Numbered from the stretch's first letter, positions 22,820-32,210 are shown. The stretch: DNA of 64,000 nucleotides from a bacterium (GCA_021822495.1 JAKAQO010000001.1:1-64000), one strand, 5' to 3'. A program made the numbers and translations. The notes: a model not told the origin generated them from the letters alone.

Positions 22820-24844
22820 TTAGTCATTGATAATGGTCGGCGTAATAAAGATGACGAGATCCGTGTTTTTGCGCTGAGCTTGAACGCTGGTAAAGAGCCA
22901 CCCAATCACGGGAATATATCCCAAGAAGGGAACCTTATCAACGGTCTTTTGTTCGGTGGAATGGAGAAGCCCGCCCAGAACCAAGGTCTCCCCATTTTTG
23001 ACACGAACCAGGGTTCGAGCGGAGCGGTTTAAAGTGTCATAGACAGGATTTGCGGCAGTTGAGATCACCGACGCCTGGGCATCGGTGAAGCTGGGAGCCA
23101 CCATCATCGTAATATACCCATCGCCATTGACTTGGGGCGTCACTGTTAAAGAAAGTCCAGTTTGCGCAGTCGTTGGAGTATAGGCCGCCTGGGTAATTCC
23201 CATTCCGCCGCCGGTCGTTTGCTCCGACATATAAAGAGCTGTATTTCCTGTAATCGAAATAGTCGCAGGGGTATTATTGACCGTCAGGATTTTGGGCTTT
23301 CCCAGATATCGCGCTTCTGAACGGGAAACCAACATGCGAAGGGTCACAGTCAGTTGGCTTAAGTTAAGAACACTGGTCATAACGCTCGAACCCAACATGG
23401 GGAGCCCCGTGAGCGGATTGATTCCTGCTTGGGTTGTTGGAATGGCCAAGGTCGCCCCCGATGAACCAATACCACCCAAGGTTGATGAAAACCCACCGCC
23501 GCCCATCATGCCACCGCCCATACCACCACCACCGCCACCACTCATTCCACCGCCTTCAAGGGCCAGGGTGCTCATGACGTTTTGGACCGGGTCAAAAAAA
23601 CGAGCTTGACCGGAAGCTCCCGTTAAAACCATGGGAAAAGTCGTATCTCTCTGACCGCCCGTAAAGGTTCCCATTTCGCCGTTAGGGCCTCCCCATTCAA
23701 AACCCAGATCGTTAGCACGAGTGGAATCAATTTCCACAATTTGCGCCTCAATCATGACCTGCGGAACTTTCTTATCCAACTCCGCAATCAACTGATCGAC
23801 CTGCGGAAAAACCTCGGGCACATCGGTGACAATCAAGGAGTTCGTTCTTGGGTCCACCGCCACTCGCCCGGCTTTGGTTAAAACCGATTGGACAACCGTA
23901 ACAATAGAACTCGCGCCTCCTGCCCCTGCTCCCGGCATTCCACCCGCGCCTTGAGCTCCACCTGCCGCCCCGCCCATTAACGATCCCATTCCCAAAGCTT
24001 GACCGCCTTGTCCCGGAGAAAGCCCGCCACCGCCAGGTGCGCCGCCCGCCCCGCCAGCGCCCCCTCCGGCGCCACCGGCGGGAGATCCCCCCCCGCCAGA
24101 GGAAGGCCCACCCATTCCTCCCAACATTCCCGCGGCGCCTCCGGCGGCGCCCCCCATGGCGCCTTGCTGACCTTGAGTTCCTTGTTGAGAGATATTGACC
24201 AAGGGTATATAGGAGAGAGAATAAATCCGCGTGATAAAATCAGGGGCGTTCTTTGATCTCTTCTTAATGACATAGGTATTGCTTCTTCCAATTTGCCGAT
24301 AGGTAAGCCCTTTGATTTCAAGAAGTATCTGCAGCGCCTCCCGCACCGTCACATGCTGCAAAAAGGCGGTAATTTTGATGGATTCAAGGCCTTCCGTGAC
24401 AAGAAAGTTTATTCTTGCTTGAGCTGAAATAGCGTCTAAAAAAGTCGCCAAAGGCGCGGCCTTAACTCGAATAGAGATACGCGTATCCAGAGGAGAAATG
24501 ATTTTTTTCTTTGGCGGCGCATGAGGCGTCGAAGCGCCAATTTGTATTCCCTGGGGAGACGCGCTTGTTTGGGAGGCCGAAGTTGCTTGGTCTAACGCTT
24601 TAGAGGCGGTAGCGGCGTGAGCCTTGACCGCAGAAACGCTTCCTACCGGCCCACCGGAATTAGATTGAGGAGCTTGCACTGAATTTTGAAACTGAGGATT
24701 CGCTTCTGGAGTCGAGCTATCAGACTGAGCCCAAGCCGTCAAACCCGGCAAAAGCCCCAACTCCAAGGCGGATAAAAGACACAAGGCGCGTCCAAAAAAT
24801 CGTCCCCACGCTCTACCTCTAGGATACCTGATCTGGATGTTCAT
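22820..24844 (-). CDS. pilQ: outer-membrane secretin PilQ/GspD with glycine-rich insertions
   Basis: The secretin forms the outer-membrane channel for the pilus. The 674-residue product has a signal peptide (1-39, ending 'LTAWAQ'), an STN/N0-like domain at about 125-200 ('DTRISIRVKAAPLATFLDAI'), an N1-type domain ('VDPRTNSLIVTDVPE'), and the C-terminal secretin domain ending 'VPFLGYIPVIGWLF' and 'DLVIFITPTIIND'. Two low-complexity inserts stand out: about 75 residues of Gly/Ala/Met/Pro near 225-305 and a Gly/Met run ('GGGMSGGGGGGMGGGMMGG') near 430-450. GAGGAGAG lies 6-7 bases before the ATG. The glycine blocks are at domain junctions. Confidence 0.92.
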   Translation of the reverse strand: MNIQIRYPRGRAWGRFFGRALCLLSALELGLLPGLTAWAQSDSSTPEANPQFQNSVQAPQSNSGGPVGSVSAVKAHAATASKALDQATSASQTSASPQGIQIGASTPHAPPKKKIISPLDTRISIRVKAAPLATFLDAISAQARINFLVTEGLESIKITAFLQHVTVREALQILLEIKGLTYRQIGRSNTYVIKKRSKNAPDFITRIYSLSYIPLVNISQQGTQGQQGAMGGAAGGAAGMLGGMGGPSSGGGGSPAGGAGGGAGGAGGAPGGGGLSPGQGGQALGMGSLMGGAAGGAQGAGGMPGAGAGGASSIVTVVQSVLTKAGRVAVDPRTNSLIVTDVPEVFPQVDQLIAELDKKVPQVMIEAQIVEIDSTRANDLGFEWGGPNGEMGTFTGGQRDTTFPMVLTGASGQARFFDPVQNVMSTLALEGGGMSGGGGGGMGGGMMGGGGFSSTLGGIGSSGATLAIPTTQAGINPLTGLPMLGSSVMTSVLNLSQLTVTLRMLVSRSEARYLGKPKILTVNNTPATISITGNTALYMSEQTTGGGMGITQAAYTPTTAQTGLSLTVTPQVNGDGYITMMVAPSFTDAQASVISTAANPVYDTLNRSARTLVRVKNGETLVLGGLLHSTEQKTVDKVPFLGYIPVIGWLFTSVQAQRKNTDLVIFITPTIIND

Positions 24845-24876
24845 AATTATTCTCTCCTCATGCCTTTCCTCATAGT

Positions 24877-24924
24877 CTTAAGGTCGGCATTGTCCCAACC
24901 TTAATATCTTTACAAGAAAGGGAC
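24877..24924. repeat. divergent copy of the 11241-11331 palindromic element
   Basis: CTTAAGGTCGGCATTGTCCCAACCTTAA forms a hairpin (TTAAGGT/ACCTTAA). GTCCCAACCTTAATAT..TTTA..AAGAAAGGGACT resembles GTCCCAGCCTTAAGAT..TTTA..AAGAAGACTGTCCC of the tatA-upstream element. It occupies most of the gap between the PilP-like gene and the secretin, where it could modulate read-through. Confidence 0.5.
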
Positions 24925-25680
24925 TCAAAATTTACTGCTCATGGCTTTAATAATGCGCCTGCCACGGTAAGAAAAAGTCACCTTCTTTTTTTCAATTTTA
25001 ACGATTTTTGCCCCATGAACCAGTTCGCCCACTTTCATAATATTCCCATTAATAATAGCCTTGGCATTTACGGGAGAGACAAAGATGATCCCCTCCAAAT
25101 CAATGAGACTCTCAATTGGCGGCCCTTTTTTCTTTTTGGGACGGTAATGGACAATCTTAGGCTTGGGCTTGGGTTTTGGATGAAGAATGTCGTAGATTTC
25201 TTTTCTGTCAGCGGGAGAAAGAGTTGGATCTCGTTTCAGTTGCGGAATCGTCAATTTTTGATTTTGAGAACTCATGGCCACAGACGTTGAAGGGGCAGAA
25301 ACAGGCGGCGTCTTTGAGACAGATTTCGCTATATTGCTGATATTGCGAGACTGAGACGCGGGTAATCCCGCAGGAACAGCCGCTTGAGGTGATTGCGGAG
25401 AAGCCGATGAATGCGGAAGAGAAGTCAAAAGAGCTTTGGCCGCAGCTGAAGATTGAGTCGCAGTTTGAGCGACCGGAACAGCAAGTTTAACGGGAATAGA
25501 ATTAAGAACTCTTACTCCTGGAGGGGCAGAATTAAAAACCTGCCCTAAGGGAGGACGCGCGCCAAAACGGCGAGACACGCGTTTTTCCCTCAAGCGAACC
25601 CATCCAAAGTAGAAAATCACGCCTGGAAGAGCCAAAACCAAAATAAGAATAATCCACCCGGCCGGACTTTTCTTGGCCAT
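24925..25680 (-). CDS. pilus alignment protein PilP/GspC-like
   Basis: A 251-residue bitopic protein: one membrane helix at about 8-28 ('GWIILILVLALPGVIFYFGW'), a long Ala/Ser/Pro/Gln-rich linker, a basic Lys-Pro block ('KPKPKPKIV'), and a small C-terminal beta domain ('LEGIIFVSPVNAKAIINGN', 'VTFSYRGRRIIKAM') resembling the homology region of GspC/PilP, which contacts the secretin. It follows the PilO-like gene by 2 bases. Lipoprotein-type PilP usually lacks a TM helix, so it is closer to GspC in layout. Confidence 0.65.
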   Translation of the reverse strand: MAKKSPAGWIILILVLALPGVIFYFGWVRLREKRVSRRFGARPPLGQVFNSAPPGVRVLNSIPVKLAVPVAQTATQSSAAAKALLTSLPHSSASPQSPQAAVPAGLPASQSRNISNIAKSVSKTPPVSAPSTSVAMSSQNQKLTIPQLKRDPTLSPADRKEIYDILHPKPKPKPKIVHYRPKKKKGPPIESLIDLEGIIFVSPVNAKAIINGNIMKVGELVHGAKIVKIEKKKVTFSYRGRRIIKAMSSKF

Positions 25681-25682
25681 GC

Positions 25683-26270
25683 CTAGGAATTCCCTCCACG
25701 CCCACTTGATTTAATCAAGGTTGAAAGAGTGCAACTCACTTTATTTTCATCCAGCCCTTTCTTATGAATCCGCAAAAAATCCACGTGGATGAGATAGCGA
25801 TTATGTTCAGCCCGATATAACCAGGCGAAAATCTCCGGAAACTTCGCCAGGAACTCAACAGAAATAGTTTCCTTGATCAATTTTTTGCTCTTAAATTGAT
25901 GGACAGACGAGACGGAATCAGGGGAAATATTTTCTTTCTCAAGCGAAGAAATGACCGTGTCGCTGAGCCATTGAGTCCCGCTATTGGGCGGCGGAAGACG
26001 GCGTTGAACAACCAAGAGTTCTTCTAAGGCGTCATTATAAGACTTCGCGTATTTTCCGGCCACCCTCGCGGTCTTAATTCTCATTTCCAAAGATGAAACT
26101 TCATCGTTCATGGTCTGATAAAAAAATTTATACGGTACAAACATGATCAAAAACGCCGCAATCCATACGCGCTGAAAGTATTTAAGCCCTTTATTCTGGA
26201 GGATAAAAACCGTTTCGCTGAAATCCCTCTGAAGATGGCGTATTGTTTGCTCAATTTCTTTAATATTCAT
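25683..26270 (-). CDS. pilus alignment protein PilO-like
   Basis: A 195-residue bitopic protein with a cytoplasmic N-terminus, one membrane helix (about 35-52, 'VWIAAFLIMFVPYKFF'), a coiled coil ('DEVSSLEMRIKTARVAGKY') and a periplasmic ferredoxin-like domain ('KETISVEFLAKFPEIFAWLYRAEHNR'). Family and position between PilMN and PilP make PilO the best assignment. In the pilus machine it links the PilMN complex with PilP and the secretin. Confidence 0.72.
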   Translation of the reverse strand: MNIKEIEQTIRHLQRDFSETVFILQNKGLKYFQRVWIAAFLIMFVPYKFFYQTMNDEVSSLEMRIKTARVAGKYAKSYNDALEELLVVQRRLPPPNSGTQWLSDTVISSLEKENISPDSVSSVHQFKSKKLIKETISVEFLAKFPEIFAWLYRAEHNRYLIHVDFLRIHKKGLDENKVSCTLSTLIKSSGRGGNS

Positions 26271-26282
26271 AGTCGCTAAAAA

Positions 26283-27902
26283 TTAATTATACTGCGACTG
26301 ACCGGTAATCTCAAAACCGGTTCGTTCTTCCTGCTTGCGCTCCTTTTCGTAAGGGTCTTGAAGAACGCCGCCGTACAGCATCTGATTTTGCTGTTCCTTA
26401 AATTGAATTTGAATAGGCAATTCTTTAAAGTCCGGCAATTCGCCCAAGGACTCTTTAAAATTCTTAGCCGCGTCTTGTTCTTCCATGATAGAACTGGCGG
26501 TGGAATAGCCGGATAATTTCATCGACAGTTGCTCTCCTCCCCTCGTTCCCGGCTTGGGAAGAGAATCATCAAATTCAATATCGGTCAACCATAAATTTTC
26601 CGGAATATTATCAGAGATATCTTGAAAAAAATCAGGCAACGAGTTTTTTTTCTTGCTGGCCCCACCCAAATAAGCGGTTTCTTTTTCTATTTTCGCAATC
26701 ATCTTTTGAATATCATTGGCAGATTTCCCCCGAAAGAGGGCTTCCACATGGGGATCCCGTTTAATGCTGGAAAGCTCCCGGGATTTCATAAAAACCTGGA
26801 AACTCGAATAAAGCCCTAAAAGAATAAAAAAGGCGGCGACCAAAACGGAAGCTCCTCCAATAAATAAGGCGGCCTTTCTCTCGCCATCGGTCACCTTCAT
26901 GGCCGCGGAAAAATCCATATTGACCGGAGCAGGAGCGGTAAAACGAAACGAACTTCCAATAGTGGCCAAGGGCTCGAAATCCGCATTTTTAAGACCTAAA
27001 GGGAGACCCGGATTTTTTAGTTCAGCCCGGAGATTAATCTCTTGAGAAATCCTCTCTAAGAGAACCTCATTGGCCGCGCCGCTCACTAAACATTTTTGAA
27101 CAGGCCCAAAACCCAATTTATGGCTCACAAAATCAACCACGCCGGTCAACCCCAGGCTTCGAATATCGCCGTTGGGATACCAGTCGGCTTCTCTAAACAA
27201 AAGAGGAATTCCTTTAGCGAAGGCCAAAACGCGAGCCTTTGTATCGGAAAAATGGACCCATAGGCCAACAGGCTCCGCGATAGTCTTATCCATGGACAAG
27301 AGAAATCTCAAGTAAGCGCTGACCGCGGTTTCCACCGCGACCATATCCAAGTTGAGACCTTTCATCAAAACACTCACTCCTTCCCAAGTAGACTTTGAGG
27401 TCACCGCAAACAAAACCCCCTGCATCGCCTTCTCATCCGAAACCGCTCCAGCGGAAGGAAAAACCTGAAAATCGCTAATGAGACCCTGAAACGAGAAAGG
27501 AATATATTTCTTCGCTTCCAGGGGGATGGCCGTTCTCCAAAATCTCTGATCAATTTGAGGCATTTGAAAATAACGGAGAAGACTCAATTCCGGCGCGAGA
27601 CAAACTACGACTTCCTTCGGGGCACGAACGAGCTTTCCAAAGGCGGGCTTTAAAACATCCAAGATGTCGTTAAAGTCTGCCCATAACTCCGCGCCCGGCA
27701 TTTGAGAAGCATCTTTCGGCGGCGCCACTGCCTTCGGTTTTGGAAGAGCAATTCTAAAAAGCTGGTCTATGACCAAATGGCCCTTTTCACTATGAGACTG
27801 GGTAATATAAACTAGACTTGAACTGAGATAAACGCCTAAATTTTGGGAGATATTGCGGGGCTTGATTCCAAAGGCCCATTCATCAATGAGCTTTTCGTTC
27901 AC
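26283..27902 (-). CDS. fused PilM-PilN (GspL-like) pilus assembly protein
   Basis: A 539-residue protein. Residues 1-330 form an actin-like PilM domain ('VVVCLAPELSLLRYFQMPQ', 'AIPLEAKKYIPF', 'MVAVETAVSAYLRFL'). A membrane helix follows at about 345-367 ('AALFIGGASVLVAAFFILLG'), then a coiled-coil and a periplasmic PilN-like domain ('FFQDISDNIPENLWLTDIEF'). In most type IV pilus loci these are two genes; the fused layout is that of GspL in type II secretion. It overlaps the upstream OmpA-like gene by 20 bases. Confidence 0.85.
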   Translation of the reverse strand: MNEKLIDEWAFGIKPRNISQNLGVYLSSSLVYITQSHSEKGHLVIDQLFRIALPKPKAVAPPKDASQMPGAELWADFNDILDVLKPAFGKLVRAPKEVVVCLAPELSLLRYFQMPQIDQRFWRTAIPLEAKKYIPFSFQGLISDFQVFPSAGAVSDEKAMQGVLFAVTSKSTWEGVSVLMKGLNLDMVAVETAVSAYLRFLLSMDKTIAEPVGLWVHFSDTKARVLAFAKGIPLLFREADWYPNGDIRSLGLTGVVDFVSHKLGFGPVQKCLVSGAANEVLLERISQEINLRAELKNPGLPLGLKNADFEPLATIGSSFRFTAPAPVNMDFSAAMKVTDGERKAALFIGGASVLVAAFFILLGLYSSFQVFMKSRELSSIKRDPHVEALFRGKSANDIQKMIAKIEKETAYLGGASKKKNSLPDFFQDISDNIPENLWLTDIEFDDSLPKPGTRGGEQLSMKLSGYSTASSIMEEQDAAKNFKESLGELPDFKELPIQIQFKEQQNQMLYGGVLQDPYEKERKQEERTGFEITGQSQYN

Positions 27903-29811
27903 GTTTTTGAGCTCTCCTTTTTTTAGCGACCACCCGCTTCAAGACGACGACGCGATCCCCTTTTGAACTTGACGTCTTTGCGCTGATTTTGAGTCTTTTT
28001 AAGCTAATCCGGTACTTGTTGATTAGGAATCCCGCGACAATCTGCGCCCGTTGCCGACATAAGTTTTTAGCATTTTTCTCCGCGGGTTTGGCATAACCGA
28101 TGATATCATATCCCGCTTTCCTATTTTTAGCCATATCGCGAGCAATCTTTAAAATTTTATTTTTCATCGCCTTGGTCAACTGATAGCTATTGTTTTCGAA
28201 AGAAAACTCTCCCACAATTTGGGGACCACGTCTCCGGGATTTAATTTTTTTTCGGCGCCGCGCTATTTTCTTTCCATGATGCGCGGCTAATTCGACGTAA
28301 GCGACTTTCTTGTGTCCATGAAAGGATTTTTTAATCGGATGAAGGCGAGTCAAAGAAGATGAAATCTTAGCCGCCACTTTACGCTTTGAAGAACTTTTTT
28401 TCGCCGCTTTCGCTTGAGCATGATCCGCGTGTTTTTTCTTGGAAGCATTTTGAGTTCCGGGAGGCCCCGCAAGTTCCACCCAGCGATGAATCGTTCGCGT
28501 CCGCCCTGCACCGTCTTCCGCCGTCAATAAACACTCGTAAGAACCGTAGGGCTCATGCGAACCGGAATAATTTTTTCTGCCGTCCCAATAAACTTGATGA
28601 AAGACCGGGCCGCTTCCCACAACTTCTTCAATCGTCTGTTGTTTGTTATCTTCCGGGCCCAAAATTTTAAATTTCCAAAAACGCACGCCAGAACGCGGCT
28701 TTTCAACGGAAAACTCAATCAACACGCCTTGCCCCTTATCCGCACGAAAGCGGGAAGAAGAAAGGCCCATGGACAAAGGAGGCCCGTCTTCATCCGGCGG
28801 CGCCTTGAGATCCAGAGTTTCATGATAATCGAAAACAAGAATAATCCCCTTAAACGACAGGAGAGAGCTGGGAATTCGGTAAGAGCTTCCGGTCAAAAGC
28901 TCCGCCTGCACCCGGCTTGGGGAAACTCCCAAAGAGACAAGCGAATCGGCCACCGCCACCGCCCGGCGCATGGCAACGACCTTTACGTCTCCTAAAGCGG
29001 CCCCTTCAGGGAAAACGAATATTTTCGCTTTCCCTTCCCCATAAGAAACCGAAGCTAAATTGGAAATGATTTTATCAGCGTTATTTTTAAACTCGATCTG
29101 TTTTTCAAACAACAAGCTTGAAGGCAAAGCGATCGCCCAAGGCCGGCCATCATGCTTTCGAAGAATGACAATTCGGCGAATACGTTCTAAATGTTTCAAG
29201 CCCGCAACCGTCAAATTTTGAATTTGTCCTTTGATTTCCCTCTGAAGAACGGCGGCGCTCATGGGCGGAGATTGAACGATTTTAGGGGATTTTGGAGCCG
29301 CCGAGATTTGCGCTGAAGCTGGATGAGACGTTTCCTCGGTTGAGGAAGAAGGTTGCAAAACCTTGGATTTTTGAACCGGTTTTTTAAAGGCAGACTGAGA
29401 AGTTGCAGGCGCTTGATGGGACTCTGCCGCGACAGGAGAAGAAGCAGAAGCTCTGGGAACGGCAGATTTTTGAACCGCTTTTTTCAAGGCAGGTTGAGAA
29501 GTTTGAGAACTCTTGCGGGGTGAAGATTTTTTCTTTTTTGGTTTTGAAGGCACCTCCGTCCCCGACATACGTCGAGTAATGCGGTTTAAATATTTATTGG
29601 CCAGGACTTGCTCGGCGGGATCTCCCCCATTAAGAACTTCGATAAAACGATCCATCGCCTCCGAATCTTCTCCTTTTTTGAAATAAAAAATTCCTAATCG
29701 CATATCCCGGCTCAAGGGCGGCTCCGCGCCCGAAATAATTCCACCCCAGGCGCCGATGGCAACCGAACTAAAAAGAAAACTCCAAAAAAATTTTCGCCTG
29801 CTCTTAGGCAT
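27883..29811 (-). CDS. exported protein with two OmpA-like domains and a FlgD-Ig-like domain
   Basis: A 642-residue protein with a signal peptide or anchor (1-27), a short TPR-like segment ('LGIFYFKKGEDSEAMDRFIEV'-type, near 35-75), a Lys/Ser/Ala/Pro-rich linker, an OmpA-like domain at about 225-330 ('IEFKNNADKIISNLASVS'), a FlgD-type immunoglobulin fold at about 345-450 ('QVYWDGRKNYSGSHEPYG'), another basic linker and a second OmpA-like domain to the end ('FENNSYQLTKAMKNKILKIA'). OmpA-like domains bind peptidoglycan, so it may anchor the pilus or secretin to the wall, like FimV or TsaP in other systems. It precedes and overlaps the PilMN gene. AAAGGAAA lies upstream of its ATG. Confidence 0.75.
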   Translation of the reverse strand: MPKSRRKFFWSFLFSSVAIGAWGGIISGAEPPLSRDMRLGIFYFKKGEDSEAMDRFIEVLNGGDPAEQVLANKYLNRITRRMSGTEVPSKPKKKKSSPRKSSQTSQPALKKAVQKSAVPRASASSPVAAESHQAPATSQSAFKKPVQKSKVLQPSSSTEETSHPASAQISAAPKSPKIVQSPPMSAAVLQREIKGQIQNLTVAGLKHLERIRRIVILRKHDGRPWAIALPSSLLFEKQIEFKNNADKIISNLASVSYGEGKAKIFVFPEGAALGDVKVVAMRRAVAVADSLVSLGVSPSRVQAELLTGSSYRIPSSLLSFKGIILVFDYHETLDLKAPPDEDGPPLSMGLSSSRFRADKGQGVLIEFSVEKPRSGVRFWKFKILGPEDNKQQTIEEVVGSGPVFHQVYWDGRKNYSGSHEPYGSYECLLTAEDGAGRTRTIHRWVELAGPPGTQNASKKKHADHAQAKAAKKSSSKRKVAAKISSSLTRLHPIKKSFHGHKKVAYVELAAHHGKKIARRRKKIKSRRRGPQIVGEFSFENNSYQLTKAMKNKILKIARDMAKNRKAGYDIIGYAKPAEKNAKNLCRQRAQIVAGFLINKYRISLKRLKISAKTSSSKGDRVVVLKRVVAKKRRAQKRERKAH

Positions 29812-29914
29812 AGTTAAAAATATTTCCTTTAATTGATCCGCCGCTCATCTTAATCATTATTGCGCCAAAGTGCGCTAAAGTGTTTACTAAATTATTACAG
29901 ACTCAAGCGCTTCC

Positions 29915-32167
29915 TTATAGATGGGAATGGGTCAAGACTTCCAAATTTTTTCGCGCGGCGGTCAAAGCCGGATTGATTTGGAGGGCCCTTTGGTAATCGC
30001 TGACGGCCTCGGAATAATTTTTGTTGAGAGTTTCAAGATAACCTAAATTATTCCAGAATCCGGCGGATTGAGGGAAGACCTTAACTCCGTAAGAGAGAAG
30101 GTCCAAAGCGGGAGATAAATACCTGACCGGATTCCGCAAATAAAGGGCGCCTAAACTATTGTAGACATCTCGAAGCAACGGGTTAATCCACCACGAAACG
30201 CGGAAATTATCAATCGCCGTGGGAATATCGCCAAGATGATTGGCCTCAATGGAACCTTTATTAAAGAAAATCTCATCATAACCCGCATTCGCATCCAAAG
30301 CCGCCTGATAGCTTTCTTCAGCTCTTTTGAAATCTCCTGAACGCGCATAGGCATTCCCCAATTCATAAATGGCATTTACCTCCGGCGGCCCCCAACGCTT
30401 TGAAATCTCAAGCTGTTCGATCGCACCGGCCATGTCTCCCTGCCTTGCCAGTTTAAAACCGGAAAAATAATGAACCTCTCTTTCCCAAACGCAGCTCCAG
30501 CGTCCGACCATCCAGACACATAGACATAAGGCCAGTGCAGGAACCCAAAAATTTTTCAAGTTTTTTTTCGTCGAAGACGGCTCGGAAGCGGGTATTCGTC
30601 CCATTCCAGAGGTCATTCCCACAACCCACCAAAAAAGAAAAGCCGGAACCGCGAAATGAAGAGACACATTCAAAAGATTGTCCGCCATCATGCCTAAAAC
30701 TGCGGCCGTCCCCGCGGAAACCCATAGACCCTCGAATGAGTCTTCGTCTTTTATAAAATCACTGGTCAAGCGGAAAAAAACAATCCAAATCCAAATAAAT
30801 AATCCGAGCCCGACAATTCCTGTTTGGGACAAAACCTCGAGGATCTCGTTATGAGCGTTGTTGGCATGGGTTCTCAACCCCCAATAAAAAGGCCTGGCTC
30901 GCAAAACAGGCCCCTGATAAAACGGATAAAATAATTCGAAAAGTCCAAAACCCTGGCCGGTCAAGGGGTTGTCCTTGGCCATGAGCCAGGCGCAGGTCCA
31001 AATCATCACTCGTTGATCCCAAGGGCTATAAGCTTGTTTTTCTTTTCCCGGTTTTAAAATCGTCGAGGCTTCCTCCAAACGACCCAAGACGCTGGGATGA
31101 TATCCCGCCGAAAGAAGGCTGTGCGGCCACAAAATAAAAACGGCGAAACCAAGTCCGAAAAAAAGCCCGAACAGACGCACTTCTTTACGGAGCGCCTTAA
31201 GAAATCCCTTGGAAAAAAAGAGAAAGGAAATCGCGACGAAAACCCCCAACCAAGAAGAGCGGGTCAGGCTGCATAAAAGCCCCGCTTCCAGAGTCAACGC
31301 GCACAACCCGTATCCCGCGCGCGCAAAGCCCTTGGCTTTCGTCCACAAAATCACGCAGAAGGGAATTAAAATGACGTTATAAGAAGAAAGGAAATTGGGA
31401 TTTCCAAAAGTCGAAACCGCGCGCCCGCCGTAGGGATTGAGCGCATGCGGCCAGATAAATTCAAAATTAAAATACTGAAGAACTCCGTACGCGGAAGCCA
31501 AAAAACCCGCGGCCAAGGCCAAATGGAGATAATCAATCCTGCGCCTTTTAAAGCTCAGCCATAGACAAAGCCCGACGCCCAAGGCCCATAAAAAAGCGCC
31601 GTAGCCGTTCCAGACCAAGGAAGCGATATCGGTAGGAGGAGAATTCAAACTTCTCATCAGCGGAAAGAAAAGCCACAATCCTCCCCATAAGATACAAAAG
31701 CCCGCCCATGCCCCGAAGTTGACAGCCTCATCTCGGCCTTGCTCCTCTCGAACGGCCGCTACTCCGAGAAAAAAAGCCCCCACGCAATTAATGATCCAAA
31801 AAATTTCGTGATTAAGCCCTTCGTTAAAAACGGAAGGCCGGAAAAACTTCACGTGCCTAAAAAAGGCGTATCCCCAACTGGCAAAAACAATCAAGGTCCA
31901 AAACAAAAGCGGCAGATTAAGCGCGGTCTTTAGTTCTTTCAATCGGTCTCGATTTTGAAATATCCAGAGAGTCAAGGCGACTGAAATCGAAATATTGAGA
32001 AGGCAGATTTGAGTGATGTAGGGATTGCGAGTAAGATTCGTAAAGAAAATAAGCGGCGAAACAAAAAAAGCGATGACTAAAAAAAAGTGTCGGGCAAAGT
32101 CTAGTCCTGAAAAAGATTCCAAGACGGGTTCCGCAACAACTTTTGAGCGCGCCATCTTGTTAATCAT
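29915..32167 (-). CDS. O-antigen ligase / Wzy_C-type membrane protein with TPR tail
   Basis: A 750-residue protein with about 12 membrane helices, a Wzy_C/O-antigen-ligase core near 230-450 ('GRAVSTFGNPNFLSSYNVIL', 'LTRSSWLGVFVA', 'RTHANNAHNEILEVLSQTG'), and a C-terminal TPR array from about 560 ('NAIYELGNAYARSGDFKRAEE', 'AGFWNNLGYLETLNKNYSEA'). Such proteins polymerise or ligate lipid-linked glycans to LPS or protein. Its location at the head of the pilus locus suggests pilin O-glycosylation (PglL-like), which is inference. An in-frame ATG at 32155 is preceded by TATGAT at 7 bases and may be the real start; the annotated ATG at 32167 would lie within that promoter. Confidence 0.78.
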   Translation of the reverse strand: MINKMARSKVVAEPVLESFSGLDFARHFFLVIAFFVSPLIFFTNLTRNPYITQICLLNISISVALTLWIFQNRDRLKELKTALNLPLLFWTLIVFASWGYAFFRHVKFFRPSVFNEGLNHEIFWIINCVGAFFLGVAAVREEQGRDEAVNFGAWAGFCILWGGLWLFFPLMRSLNSPPTDIASLVWNGYGAFLWALGVGLCLWLSFKRRRIDYLHLALAAGFLASAYGVLQYFNFEFIWPHALNPYGGRAVSTFGNPNFLSSYNVILIPFCVILWTKAKGFARAGYGLCALTLEAGLLCSLTRSSWLGVFVAISFLFFSKGFLKALRKEVRLFGLFFGLGFAVFILWPHSLLSAGYHPSVLGRLEEASTILKPGKEKQAYSPWDQRVMIWTCAWLMAKDNPLTGQGFGLFELFYPFYQGPVLRARPFYWGLRTHANNAHNEILEVLSQTGIVGLGLFIWIWIVFFRLTSDFIKDEDSFEGLWVSAGTAAVLGMMADNLLNVSLHFAVPAFLFWWVVGMTSGMGRIPASEPSSTKKNLKNFWVPALALCLCVWMVGRWSCVWEREVHYFSGFKLARQGDMAGAIEQLEISKRWGPPEVNAIYELGNAYARSGDFKRAEESYQAALDANAGYDEIFFNKGSIEANHLGDIPTAIDNFRVSWWINPLLRDVYNSLGALYLRNPVRYLSPALDLLSYGVKVFPQSAGFWNNLGYLETLNKNYSEAVSDYQRALQINPALTAARKNLEVLTHSHL

Positions 32168-32201
32168 AGGAATTTCCCCTAGCCTAATGTAAGAGTTTCT
32201 A

Positions 32202-32210
32202 TGCTAAACT
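32202..32210 (+). promoter_or_regulatory. extended -10 element directly before the transglycosylase gene
   Basis: TGCTAAACT (TGn plus a TAAACT hexamer at 32205-32210) ends exactly 6 bases before the ATG at 32217. There is no Shine-Dalgarno sequence between, which suggests transcription starting at the ATG. Confidence 0.45.

Noticed and set aside
23470-24180. Tandem GGC/GCC-rich repeats that might be a CRISPR array or VNTR
   Set aside because: Units are irregular, in frame, and encode the Gly-rich inserts of the secretin; there are no constant repeats or unique spacers.
17579-32167. pilT and prepilin peptidase genes for the pilus locus
   Set aside because: I looked for a second Walker-A ATPase and an aspartyl prepilin peptidase in this region; neither is present, so they must be elsewhere or absent.
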